Shown one piece after another: positions 1 through 12,529 of a stretch of DNA of 64,000 nt. The first letter of the stretch is position 1. The number at the start of each line of letters is the position of its first letter. The position numbers and the translations under genes were made by a program. Under the pieces are notes generated by a model, which did no database searches, was not told the origin of the DNA, and saw only the letters and a program-made list of their open reading frames with translations. This DNA comes from Maratus speciosus (lineage: Eukaryota; Arthropoda; Arachnida; Araneae; Salticidae): positions 285,369,836 to 285,433,835 of the forward strand of contig OZ010792.1 in assembly GCA_963932465.1 (NCBI GenBank), written 5' to 3'.

Positions 1-1013
1 AGTCGGACTAACGTAGGAACTTAACAAGATTCCCTATCTGCAGAAGCCAATGTGATGCGGATACATGAGCCAATAAACATAGTAGAAAATTCATTAAAAA
101 TTGGCAATATTTTTCGGTTCCTTTTGTCACAGACATAGAATCTCTCAGGAACACCCTTACCAAAAAAAAAAAAAATAATAATAATCAGTAAGTTAAAATA
201 TGCTCCAAAAATATTATCTTCATGCTCTTTACCACTCCAGCAGCTGCGAGATACAGGGCATCAGCCGAAATATTCCAAGCACGAATAACGCATGTAGACA
301 TTAAATATACTTAACTCTACAGACGGGGTGCAAAATTCATGCTTTGTTTTCATCAGTACTGTCTTGCCTTAAGAGTCCACGACAGTCCGCAACGACAATC
401 ACAATACACACTTCTAAAAAAGAATTTACTTTGTTATTAATGTATTTACCTATATATATACTTTTTATTTATTATTATTTTGTACAATTTATTGTTAGTA
501 ACAGTTTTATTATTACTATGAATATCTTTAGCTTCATTGTATTTATAATAGTCATTACAGTTTTTGATTATAATTATTGCTATAACCATTATATTTTAAT
601 TAGTTAAAATTATATTTCTTTGTGTCATTATTTTTCAATTTAAATAAAAAAAAATAAACTATTATTATTTTTTTTATAATTATTATTTTTGTTAGTATTA
701 TGTCCATCGTTTTTACTTATATATAACGATAATTCTTGGAATCATTATTATTTACTTATTATTAGTATTATATTAATTGTTATCGTTAGTTGATATATTA
801 CTATGATTAATATTAAATTAATAATAATAATAATTATTATTATTATTTTTAACATTATCATTAGTGTTATTATATTATTATTATTGTTGATATAATTACA
901 TAACTATTATTATATATGAAAATTATTTATGATGATTTTTTTTTTAAATATATTATGACAATTATTAATTTGTTTTAAAAAATTTTGCTTTATTATTACA
1001 TTGAGAATATCGT

Positions 1014-1437
1014 AGTCGGACTAACGTAGGAACTTAACAAGATTCCCTATCTGCAGAAGCCAATGTGATGCGGAGACATGAGCCAATAAACATAGTAGAA
1101 AATTCATTAAGAATTGGCAATATTTTTCGGTTCCTTTTGTCACAGACATAGAAACTCTCAGGAACACCCTTACCAAAAAAAAAAAAAAATCAGTAAGTTA
1201 AAATATGCTCCAAAAATATTATCTTCATGCTCTTTACCACTCCAGCAGCTGCGAGATACAGGGCATCAGCCGAAATATTCCAAGCACGAATAACGCATGT
1301 AGACATTAAATATACTTAACTCTACAGACGGGGTGCAAAATTCATGCTTTGTTTTCATCAGTACTGTCTTGCCTTAAGAGTCCACGACAGTCCGCAACGA
1401 CAATCACAATACACACTTCTAAAAAGAATTTACTTTG
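1014..1437 (+). other. Conserved moderate-GC core of the monomer (copy 2 shown)
   Basis: About 425 bp of normal-complexity sequence is nearly unchanged in all 61 copies, apart from the A-tract and scattered diagnostic substitutions. The first 60 bp contain 28 G or C. I looked for known content and did not recognise any: no 5S rRNA, no convincing tRNA A and B boxes, no histone or snRNA sequence. Both strands have partly open frames, but A-tract length changes shift them from copy to copy, so coding is unlikely. The core could be the older functional or transcribed part of the satellite, or simply the part that lacks slippage-prone sequence. Confidence 0.8.
1175..1189 (+). repeat. Variable A-tract / (TAA)n inside the core (copy 2: A15)
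   Basis: Every monomer has an A-tract about 160 bp from its start, after CTTACC, CTTAC or CTTA, and often extended by TAATAATAAT before TCAGTAAG. Lengths range from about 7 A (with TAA repeats) to 42 A. This is a classic slippage site and the main source of length change in the core. The poly(A)+(TAA)n form resembles a retroposon tail, but no SINE body or target duplication was recognised around it. Confidence 0.85.
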
Positions 1438-2013
1438 TTATTAATATATTTACCTATATATATACTTTTTATTTATTATTATTTTGTACTATTTATTGTT
1501 AGTAACAGTTTTATTATTACTATGAATATCTTTAGCTTCATTGTATTTATAATAGTCATTACAGTTATTGATTATAATTATTGCTATCACCATTATATTT
1601 TAATTAGTTAAAATTATATTTCTTGGTGTCATTAATTTTCAATTTAAATAAAAAAATAAACTATTATTATTTTTTTATAAATATTATTTTTGTTAGTATT
1701 ATGGTCATCGTTTTAACTTATTTATAACGATAATTCTTGGAATCATTATTATTTATCTTATTATTAGTATTATATTAATTGTTATCGTTATTTGATTTAT
1801 TACTATGATTAATATTAAAATAATAATAATAATAATAATTATTATTATTTTTAACATTATCATTAGTATTATTATATTATTATTATTGTTGATATAATTA
1901 CATATTTATTATTATATATGAAAATTATTTATGATTATTTTTTAAAAAAAATATATTATGACAATTATTAATTTGTTTTAAAAATTTTTGCTTTATTATT
2001 ACATTGAGAATAT
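1438..2013 (+). other. AT-rich half of the monomer (copy 2 shown)
   Basis: About 575 bp of TTA, ATT and TATA-like runs, with GC near 13% in the equivalent stretch of copy 1 (661-720). It includes TATATATACTTTTTATTTAT, AACTAGTT or AATTAGTT, AAATAAA, ATAACGATAATTCTTGG and a long (AAT)n(ATT)n inverted repeat. Copies differ by many small indels in these runs, as expected from replication slippage. TATA-like and AATAAA-like words occur at fixed places, but in sequence this AT-rich they carry little weight as promoter or polyadenylation signals. I see no gene in this half. Confidence 0.8.
1819..1850 (+). repeat. (AAT)n(ATT)n palindromic microsatellite (copy 2 shown)
   Basis: AAT repeats run directly into ATT repeats about 800-830 bp into each monomer. 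In this copy 1828-1849 is a perfect 22-bp palindrome centred at 1838/1839. Copy number on either arm varies between monomers, and a few copies have it broken (for example near 30500 and 37550). It could extrude as a hairpin or cruciform, and it is a slippage hotspot. No protein-binding role can be read from it. Confidence 0.85.
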
Positions 2014-5000
2014 CGTAGTCGGACTAACGTAGGAACTTAACAAGATTCCCTACCTGCAGAAGCCAATGTGATGCGGAGACATGAGCCAATAAACATAGTA
2101 GAAAATTCATTAAAAATTGGCACTATTTTTCGGTTCCTTTTGTCACAGACATAGAAACTCTCAGGAACACTCTTACCAAAAAAAAAAAAATCAGTAAGTT
2201 AAAATATGCTCCAAAAATATTATCTTCATGCTCTTTACCACCCCAGCAGCTGCGAGATACAGGGCATCAGCCGAAATATTCCAAGCACGAATAACGCATG
2301 TAGACATTAAATATACTTAACTCTACAGACGGGGTGCAAAATTCATGCTTTGTTTTCATCAGTACTGTCTTGCCTTAAGAGTCCACGACAGTCCGCAACG
2401 ACAATCACAATACACACTTCTAAAAAGAATTTACTTTGTTATTAATATATTTACCTATATATATACTTTTTATTTATTATTATTTTGTACAATTTATTGT
2501 TAGTAACAGTTCTATTATTACTATGAATATCTTTAGCTTCATTTTATTTATAATAGTCATTACAGTTATTGATTATAATTATTGCTATAACCATTATATT
2601 TTAATTAGTTAAAATTATATTTCTTTGTGTCATTATTTTTCAATTTAAATAAAAAAAAACTATTATTATTTTTTTATAATTATTATTTTTGTTAGTATTA
2701 TGACCATCGTTTTAACTTATATATAACGATAATTCTTGGAATCATTATTATTTATCTTATTATTAGTATTATATTAATTTTTATCGTTATTTGATTTATT
2801 ACTATGATTAATATTAAAATAATAATAATAATTATTATTATTATTATTTTCAACATTATCATTAGTATTATTATATTATTATTATTGTTGATATAATTAC
2901 ATATTTATTATTATATATGAAAATTATTTATGATGTTTTTTTTTAAATATATTATGACAATTATTAATTTGTTTTAAATTTTATTCTTTATTATTACATT
3001 GAGAATATCGTAGTCGGTCTAACGTAGGAACTTAACAAGATTCTCTATGTGCAGAAGCCAATGTGATGCGGAGACATGAGCCAATAAACATAGTAGAAAA
3101 TTCATTAAGAATTGGCAATATTTTTCGCTTCCTTTTGTCACAGACATAGAAACTCTCAGGAACACCCTTACCAAAAAAAAAAAAAATAATAATAATAATA
3201 ATCAGTAAGTTAAAATATGCTCCAAAAATATTATCTTCATGCTCTTTACCACTCCAGCAGCTGCGAGATACAGGGCATCAGCCGAAATATTCCAAGCACG
3301 AATAACGCATGTAGACATTAAATATACTTAACTCTACAGACGGGGTGAAAAATTCATGCTTTGTTTTCATCAGTACTGTCTTGCCTTAAGAGTCCACGAC
3401 AGTCCGCAACGACAATCACAATACACACTTCTAAAAAAGAATTTACTTTGTTATTAATATATTTACCTATATATATACTTTTTATTTATTATTATTTTGT
3501 ACAATTTATTGTTGGTAACAGTTTTATTATTACTATGAATATCTTTAGCTTCATTGTATTTATAATATTCATTACAGTTATTGATTATAATTATTGCTAT
3601 AACCATTATATTTTAATTAGTTAAAATTATATTTCTTTGTGTCATTATTTTTCAATTTAAATAAAAAAAAACTATTATTTTTTTTTATAATTATTATTTT
3701 TGTTAGTATTATGTCCATCGTTTTTACTTATATATAACGATAATTCTTCGAATCATTATTATTTATCTTATTATTAGTATTATATTAATTGTTATCGTTA
3801 TTTGATATATTACTATGATTAATATTAAATTAATAATAATAATAATAATTATTATTATTTTTAACATTATCATTAGAGATATTATATTATTATTATTGTT
3901 GATATAATTACATAACTATTATTATATATGAAAATTATTTATGATGATTTTTTTTAAAATATATTATGACAATTATTAATTTGTTTTAAAAATTTTTGCT
4001 TTATTATTACATTGAGAATATCGTAGTCGGACTAACGTAGGAACTTAACAAGATTCCCTATCTGCAGAAGCCAATGTGATGCGGAGACATGAGCCAATAA
4101 ACATAGTAGAAAATTCATTAAGAATTGGCAATATTTTTCGGTACTTTTTGTCACAGACATAGAAACTCTCAGGAACACCTTTACCAAAAAAAAAAAAAAA
4201 ATCAGTAAATTAAAATATGCTCCAAAAATATTATCTTCATGCTCTTTACCACTCCAGCAGCTGCGAGATACAGGGCATCAGCCGAAATATTCCAAGCACG
4301 AATAACGCATGTAGACATTAAATATACTTAACTCTACAGACGGGGTGCAAAATTCATGCTTTGTTTTCATCAGTACTGTCTTGCCTTAAGAGTCCACGAC
4401 AGTCCGCAACGACAATCACAATACACACTTCTAAAAAGAATTTACTTTTTTATTAATATATTTACCTATATATATACTTTTTATTTATTATTTATTTGTA
4501 CTATTTATTGTTAGTAACAGTTTTATTATATCTATGAATATCTTTAGCTTCATTGTATTTATAATACTCATTACAGTTATGGATTATAATTATTGCTATC
4601 ACCATTATATTTTAACTAGTTAAAATTATATTTCTTGGTGTCATTAATTTTCAATTTAAATAAAAATTTAATCTATTATTATTTTTTTTATAATTATTAT
4701 TTTTGTTAGTACTATGGTCATCGTTTTAACTTATTTATAACGATAATTCTTGGAATCATTATTATTTATCTTATTATTAGTATTATATTAATTGTTATCG
4801 TTATTTGATTTATTACTATGATTAATATTAAAATAATAATAATAATAATTATTATTATTATTTTTAACATTATCATTAGTATTATTATATTATTATTATT
4901 GTTGATATAATTACATATTTATTATTATATATGTGAATTATTTATGATGATTTTTTTAAATATATTATGACAATTATTAATTTGTTTTTAAAAATTTTGC

Positions 5001-6030
5001 TTTATTATTACATTGAGAATATCGTAGTCGGACTAACGTAGGAACTTAACAAGATTCCCTATCTGCAGAAGCCAATGTGATGCGGAGACATGAGCCAATA
5101 AACACAGTAGAAAATTCATTAAGAATTGGCAATATTTTTCGGTTCCTTTTGTCACAGACATAGAAACTCTCAGGAACACCTTTACCAAAAAAAAAAAAAA
5201 AAAAAAAATCAGTAAATTAAAATATGCTCCAAAAATATTATCTTCTTGCTCTTTACCACTCCAGCAGCTGCGAGATACAGGGCATCAGCCGAAATATTCC
5301 AAGCACGAATAACGCATGTAGACATTAAATATATTTAACTCTACAGACGGGGTGCAAAATTCATGCTTTGTTTTCATCAGTACTGTCTTGCCTTAAGAGT
5401 CCACGACAGTCCGCAACGACAATCACAATACACACTTCTAAAAAGAATTTACTTTGTTTTTAGTATATTTACCTATATATATACTTTTTATTTATTATTT
5501 TTTGTACTATTTATTGTTAGTAACAGTTTTATTATATCTATGAATATCTTTAGCTTCATTGTATTTATAATACTCATTACAGTTATTGATTATAATTATT
5601 GCTATCACCATTATATATTAACTAGTTAAAATTATATTTCTTGGTGTCATTAATTTTCAATTTAAATAAAAAAATAATCTATTATTATTTTTTTTAATTA
5701 TTATTTTTGTTAGTATTATGGTCATCGTTTTAACTTATTTATAACGATAATTCTTGGAATCATTATTATTTATCTTATTATTAGTATTATATTAATTGTT
5801 ATCGTTATTTGATTTATTACTATGATTAATATTAAAATAATAATAATAATAATTATTATTATTTTTTTAACATTATCATTAGTATTATTATATTATTATT
5901 ATTGTTGATATAATTACATATTTATTATTATATATGGAAATTATTTATGATGATTTTTTCATAAATATATTATGACAATTATTAATTTGTTTTAAAAGTT
6001 TTTGCTTTATTATTACATTGAGAATATCGT

Positions 6031-9000
6031 AGTCGGACTAACGTAGGAACTTAACAAGATTCCCTATCTGCAGAAGCCAATGTGATGCGGAGACATGAGC
6101 CAATAAACATAGTAGAAAATTCATTAAAAATTGGCAATATTTTTCGGTTCCTTTTGTCACAGACATAGAAACTCTCAGGAACACCCTTACAAAAAAAAAA
6201 ATAAATAATAATAATCAGTAAGTTAAAATATGCTCCAAAAATATTATCTTCATGCTCTTTACCACTCCAGCAGCTGCGAGATACAGGGCATCAGCCGAAA
6301 TATTCCAAGCACGAATAACGCATGTAGACATTAAATATACTTAACTCTACAGACGGGGTGCAAAATTCATGCTTTGTTTTCATCAGTACTGTCTTGCCTT
6401 AAGAGTCCACGACAGTCCGCAACGACAATCACAATACACACTTCTAAAAAGAATTTACTTTGTTATTAATATATTTACCTATATATATACTTTTTATTTA
6501 TTATTATTTTGTACTATTTATTGTTAGTAACAGTTTTATTATTACTATGAATATCTTTAGCTTCATTGTATTTATAATAGTCATTACAGTTATTGATTAT
6601 AATTATTGCTATCACCATTATATTTTAATTAGTTAAAATTATATTTCTTGGTGTCATTAATTTTCAATTTAAATAAAAAAATAAACTATTATTATTTTTT
6701 TATAAATATTATTTTTGTTAGTATTATGGTCATCGTTTTAACTTATTTATAACGATAATTCTTGGAATCATTATTATTTATCTTATTATTAGTATTATAT
6801 TAATTGTTATCGTTATTTGATTTATTACTATGATTAATATTAAAATAATAATAATAATAATTATTATTATTATTTTTAACATTATCATTAGTATTATTAT
6901 ATTATTATTATTGTTGATATAATTACATATTTATTATTATATATGAAAATTATTTATGATTATTTTTTAAAAAAAATATATTATGACAATTATTAATTTG
7001 TTTTAAAAATTTTTGCTTTATTATTACATTGAGAATATCGTAGTCGGACTAACGTAGGAACTTAACAAGATTCCCTACCTGCAGAAGCCAATGTGATGCG
7101 GAGACATGAGCCAATAAACATAGTAGAAAATTCATTAAAAATTGGCACTATTTTTCGGTTCCTTTTGTCACAGACATAGAAACTCTCAGGAACACTCTTA
7201 CCAAAAAAAAAAAAAAATCAGTAAGTTAAAATATGCTCCAAAAATATTATCTTCATGCTCTTTACCACCCCAGCAGCTGCGAGATACAGGGCATCAGCCG
7301 AAATATTCCAAGCACGAATAACGCATGTAGACATTAAATATACTTAACTCTACAGACGGGGTGCAAAATTCATGCTTTGTTTTCATCAGTACTGTCTTGC
7401 CTTAAGAGTCCACGACAGTCCGCAACGACAATCACAATACACACTTCTAAAAAGAATTTACTTTGTTATTAATATATTTACCTATATATATACTTTTTAT
7501 TTATTATTATTTTGTACAATTTATTGTTAGTAACAGTTCTATTATTACTATGAATATCTTTAGCTTCATTGTATTTATAATAGTCATTACAGTTATTGAT
7601 TATAATTATTGCTATAACCATTATATTTTAATTAGTTAAAATTATATTTCTTTGTGTCATTATTTTTCAATTTAAATAAAAAAAAACTATTATTATTTTT
7701 TTATAATTATTATTTTTGTTAGTATTATGACCATCGTTTTAACTTATATATAACGATAATTCTTGGAATCATTATTATTTATCTTATTATTAGTATTATA
7801 TTAATTTTTATCGTTATTTGATTTATTACTATGATTAATATTAAAATAATAATAATAATTATTATTATTATTATTTTCAACATTATCATTAGTATTATTA
7901 TATTATTATTATTGTTGATATAATTACATATTTATTATTATATATGAAAATTATTTATGATGTTTTTTTTTAAATATATTATGACAATTATTAATTTGTT
8001 TTAAATTTTATTCTTTATTATTACATTGAGAATATCGTAGTCGGTCTAACGTAGGAACTTAACAAGATTCTCTATGTGCAGAAGCCAATGTGATGCGGAG
8101 ACATGAGCCAATAAACATAGTAGAAAATTCATTAAGAATTGGCAATATTTTTCGCTTCCTTTTGTCACAGACATAGAAACTCTCAGGAACACCCTTACCA
8201 AAAAAAAAAAAAAATAATAATAATAATCAGTAAGTTAAAATATGCTCCAAAAATATTATCTTCATGCTCTTTACCACTCCAGCAGCTGCGAGATACAGGG
8301 CATCAGCCGAAATATTCCAAGCACGAATAACGCATGTAGACATTAAATATACTTAACTCTACAGACGGGGTGAAAAATTCATGCTTTGTTTTCATCAGTA
8401 CTGTCTTGCCTTAAGAGTCCACGACAGTCCGCAACGACAATCACAATACACACTTCTAAAAAAGAATTTACTTTGTTATTAATATATTTACCTATATATA
8501 TACTTTTTATTTATTATTATTTTGTACAATTTATTGTTGGTAACAGTTTTATTATTACTATGAATATCTTTAGCTTCATTGTATTTATAATATTCATTAC
8601 AGTTATTGATTATAATTATTGCTATAACCATTATATTTTAATTAGTTAAAATTATATTTCTTTGTGTCATTATTTTTCAATTTAAATAAAAAAAAACTAT
8701 TATTTTTTTTTATAATTATTATTTTTGTTAGTATTATGTCCATCGTTTTTACTTATATATAACGATAATTCTTCGAATCATTATTATTTATCTTATTATT
8801 AGTATTATATTAATTGTTATCGTTATTTGATATATTACTATGATTAATATTAAATTAATAATAATAATAATTATTATTATTATTTTTAACATTATCATTA
8901 GAGATATTATATTATTATTATTGTTGATATAATTACATAACTATTATTATATATGAAAATTATTTATGATGATTTTTTTTTAAATATATTATGACAATTA

Positions 9001-11053
9001 TTAATTTGTTTTAAAAATTTTTGCTTTATTATTACATTGAGAATATCGTAGTCGGACTAACGTAGGAACTTAACAAGATTCCCTATCTGCAGAAGCCAAT
9101 GTGATGCGGAGACATGAGCCAATAAACATAGTAGAAAATTCATTAAGAATTGGCAATATTTTTCGGTACTTTTTGTCACAGACATAGAAACTCTCAGGAA
9201 CACCTTTACCAAAAAAAAAAAAAATCAGTAAATTAAAATATGCTCCAAAAATATTATCTTCATGCTCTTTACCACTCCAGCAGCTGCGAGATACAGGGCA
9301 TCAGCCGAAATATTCCAAGCACGAATAACGCATGTAGACATTAAATATACTTAACTCTACAGACGGGGTGCAAAATTCATGCTTTGTTTTCATCAGTACT
9401 GTCTTGCCTTAAGAATCCACGACAGTCCGCAACGACAATCACAATACACACTTCTAAAAAGAATTTACTTTTTTATTAATATATTTACCTATATATATAC
9501 TTTTTATTTATTATTTATTTGTACTATTTATTGTTAGTAACAGTTTTATTATATCTATGAATATCTTTAGCTTCATTGTATTTATAATACTCATTACAGT
9601 TATGGATTATAATTATTGCTATCACCATTATATTTTAACTAGTTAAAATTATATTTCTTGGTGTCATTAATTTTCAATTTAAATAAAAATTTAATCTATT
9701 ATTATTTTTTTTATAATTATTATTTTTGTTAGTACTATGGTCATCGTTTTAACTTATTTATAACGATAATTCTTGGAATCATTATTATTTATCTTATTAT
9801 TAGTATTATATTAATTGTTATCGTTATTTGATTTATTACTATGATTAATATTAAAATAATAATAATAATAATAATTATTATTATTTTTAACATTATCATT
9901 AGTATTATTATATTATTATTATTGTTGATATAATTACATATTTATTATTATATATGTGAATTATTTATGATGATTTTTTTAAATATATTATGACAATTAT
10001 TAATTTGTTTTTAAAAATTTTGCTTTATTATTACATTGAGAATATCGTAGTCGGACTAACGTAGGAACTTAACAAGATTCCCTATCTGCAGAAGCCAATG
10101 TGATGCGGAGACATGAGCCAATAAACACAGTAGAAAATTCATTAAGAATTGGCAATATTTTTCGGTTCCTTTTGTCACAGACATAGAAACTCTCAGGAAC
10201 ACCTTTACCAAAAAAAAAAAAAAAAAAAAAAACAGTAAATTAAAATATGCTCCAAAAATATTATCTTCTTGCTCTTTACCACTCCAGCAGCTGCGAGATA
10301 CAGGGCATCGGCCGAAATATTCCAAGCACGAATAACGCATGTAGACATTAAATATATTTAACTCTACAGACGGGGTGCAAAATTCATGCTTTGTTTTCAT
10401 CAGTACTGTCTTGCCTTAAGAGTCCACGACAGTCCGCAACGACAATCACAATACACACTTCTAAAAAGAATTTACTTTGTTTTTAGTATATTTACCTATA
10501 TATATACTTTTTATTTATTATTTTTTGTACTATTTATTGTTAGTAACAGTTTTATTATATCTATGAATATCTTTAGCTTCATTGTATTTATAATACTCAT
10601 TACAGTTATTGATTATAATTATTGCTATCACCATTATATATTAACTAGTTAAAATTATATTTCTTGGTGTCATTAATTTTCAATTTAAATAAAAAAATAA
10701 TCTATTATTATTTTTTTTAATTATTATTTTTGTTAGTATTATGGTCATCGTTTTAACTTATTTATAACGATAATTCTTGGAATCATTATTATTTATCTTA
10801 TTATTAGTATTATATTAATTGTTATCGTTATTTGATTTATTACTATGATTAATATTAAAATAATAATAATAATAATTATTATTATTTTTTTAACATTATC
10901 ATTAGTATTATTATATTATTATTATTGTTGATATAATTACATATTTATTATTATATATGGAAATTATTTATGATGATTTTTTCATAAATATATTATGACA
11001 ATTATTAATTTGTTTTAAAAGTTTTTGCTTTATTATTACATTGAGAATATCGT
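6031..11053 (+). repeat. 5-monomer higher-order repeat, copy 2
   Basis: Monomers 7-11, in the same order of variants as 1014-6030. It shares TAAGAATCCACG in its fourth unit with the matching unit of copy 3 but not copy 1, so copies 2 and 3 are closer to each other at that site. Its fifth unit has the private change ATCGGCCGAA. Confidence 0.9.
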
Positions 11054-12529
11054 AGTCGGACTAACGTAGGAACTTAACAAGATTCCCTATCTGCAGAAGC
11101 CAATGTGATGCGGAGACATGAGCCAATAAACATAGTAGAAAATTCATTAAAAATTGGCAATATTTTTCGGTTCCTTTTGTCACAGACATAGAAACTCTCA
11201 GGAACACCCTTACCAAAAAAAAAATAAATAATAATAATCAGTAAGTTAAAATATGCTCCAAAAATATTATCTTCATGCTCTTTACCACTCCAGCAGCTGC
11301 GAGATACAGGGCATCAGCCGAAATATTCCAAGCACGAATAACGCATGTAGACATTAAATATACTTAACTCTACAGACGGGGTGCAAAATTCATGCTTTGT
11401 TTTCATCAGTACTGTCTTGCCTTAAGAGTCCACGACAGTCCGCAACGACAATCACAATACACACTTCTAAAAAGAATTTACTTTGTTATTAATATATTTA
11501 CCTATATATATACTTTTTATTTATTATTATTTTGTACTATTTATTGTTAGTAACAGTTTTATTATTACTATGAATATCTTTAGCTTCATTGTATTTATAA
11601 TAGTCATTACAGTTATTGATTATAATTATTGCTATCACCATTATATTTTAATTAGTTAAAATTATATTTCTTGGTGTCATTAATTTTCAATTTAAATAAA
11701 AAAATAAACTATTATTATTTTTTTATAAATATTATTTTTGTTAGTATTATGGTCATCGTTTTAACTTATTTATAACGATAATTCTTGGAATCATTATTAT
11801 TTATCTTATTATTAGTATTATATTAATTGTTATCGTTATTTGATTTATTACTATGATTAATATTAAAATAATAATAATAATAATTATTATTATTATTTTT
11901 AACATTATCATTAGTATTATTATTATATTATTATTGTTGATATAATTACATATTTATTATTATATATGAAAATTATTTATGATTATTTTTAAAAAAAATA
12001 TATATTATGACAATTATTAATTTGTTTTAAAAATTTTTGCTTTATTATTACATTGAGAATATCGTAGTCGGGCTAACGTAGGAACTTAACAAGATTCCCT
12101 ACCTGCAGAAGCCAATGTGATGCGGAGACATGAGCCAATAAACATAGTAGAAAATTCATTAAAAATTGGCACTATTTTTCGGTTCCTTTTGTCACAGACA
12201 TAGAAACTCTCAGGAACACCCTTACCAAAAAAAAAAAAAAATCAGTAAGTTAAAATATGCTCCAAAAATATTATCTTCATGCTCTTTACCACCCCAGCAG
12301 CTGCGAGATACAGGGCATCAGCCGAAATATTCCAAGCACGAATAACGCATGTAGACATTAAATATACTTAACTCTACAGACGGGGTGCAAAATTCATGCT
12401 TTGTTTTCATCAGTACTGTCTTGCCTTAAGAGTCCAAGACAGTCCGCAACGACAATCACAATACACACTTCTAAAAAGAATTTACTTTGTTATTAATATA
12501 TTTACCTATATATATACTTTTTATTTATT

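Larger units (their letters stand above)
1014..2016 (+). repeat. Representative satellite monomer (copy 2, 1003 bp)
   Basis: This copy is given as a map for all others. The conserved core runs from 1014 to about 1437. The A-tract lies at 1175-1189. GACGGGGTGCAAAATTCATG follows near 1327. AACTAGTT or AATTAGTT, with an in-frame stop, marks the AT-rich half near 1605. A T-rich run with an AAATAAA motif lies near 1645. The (AAT)n(ATT)n palindrome is at 1819-1850. The unit ends with ATTACATTGAGAATATCGT immediately before the next AGTCGG. The start point is a convention, because a tandem repeat has no natural beginning; it was placed at the conserved block that follows the AT-rich half. Confidence 0.95.
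1014..6030 (+). repeat. 5-monomer higher-order repeat, copy 1
   Basis: Monomers 2-6. Each matches the monomer five places later in its private variants. Unit 2 has TTATTTTTTTATAAATATT. Unit 3 has ACCCCAGCAG, GTTCTATTATTACT and TATGACCATCG. Unit 4 has GTCGGTCTAACG, TGTGCAGAAG and TTCTTCGAATC. Unit 5 has GGTACTTTTTGTC and AGTACTATGG. Unit 6 has CTTCTTGCTC, TTTTTAGTATATT and CATAAATAT. Displacements to copy 2 are 5017, 5025, 5027, 5025 and 5023 bp. Confidence 0.9.

Noticed and set aside
1160..1215. Splice-acceptor-like order on the minus strand (TTACTGAT, poly(T), GGTAAG)
   Set aside because: The words fit a branch point and tract by eye, but nothing shows flanking exons and the poly(T) varies from 7 to 42.
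1200..1400. Hammerhead ribozyme, known from some insect satellites
   Set aside because: CTGATGA occurs on the minus strand and CGAAA on the plus strand, but not together with the needed stems on one strand. An Infernal search would settle it.
1014..1437. Tandem 5S rRNA, tRNA, snRNA or histone gene cluster
   Set aside because: A 1 kb period with a conserved core suggested it, but no 5S, tRNA or snRNA signature or histone protein was found. A partial A-box-like word on the minus strand (TGCTGGAGTGG) has no matching B box.
5363..5629. Repeated plus-strand open frames of 87-89 codons starting MLCFHQYC or MFSSVLSC, present in about 40 copies
   Set aside because: The MFSS type starts at TTG, not ATG. 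The C-terminal two thirds is the F/I/Y/L product of A/T-rich DNA. The frame is broken in many copies by the TTATATGAATATC deletion and other indels, and no known domain is seen.
8139..8330. Plus-strand frames of 60-68 codons with a lysine run over the A-tract
   Set aside because: They start at TTG and depend on the A-tract length. The lysine run is the A-tract itself.
10056..10400. Minus-strand open frames of 62-114 codons across the core
   Set aside because: Two different frames are open, joined or split according to A-tract length. Runs of F or I come from the poly(T) tract. Frame changes from copy to copy argue against coding.
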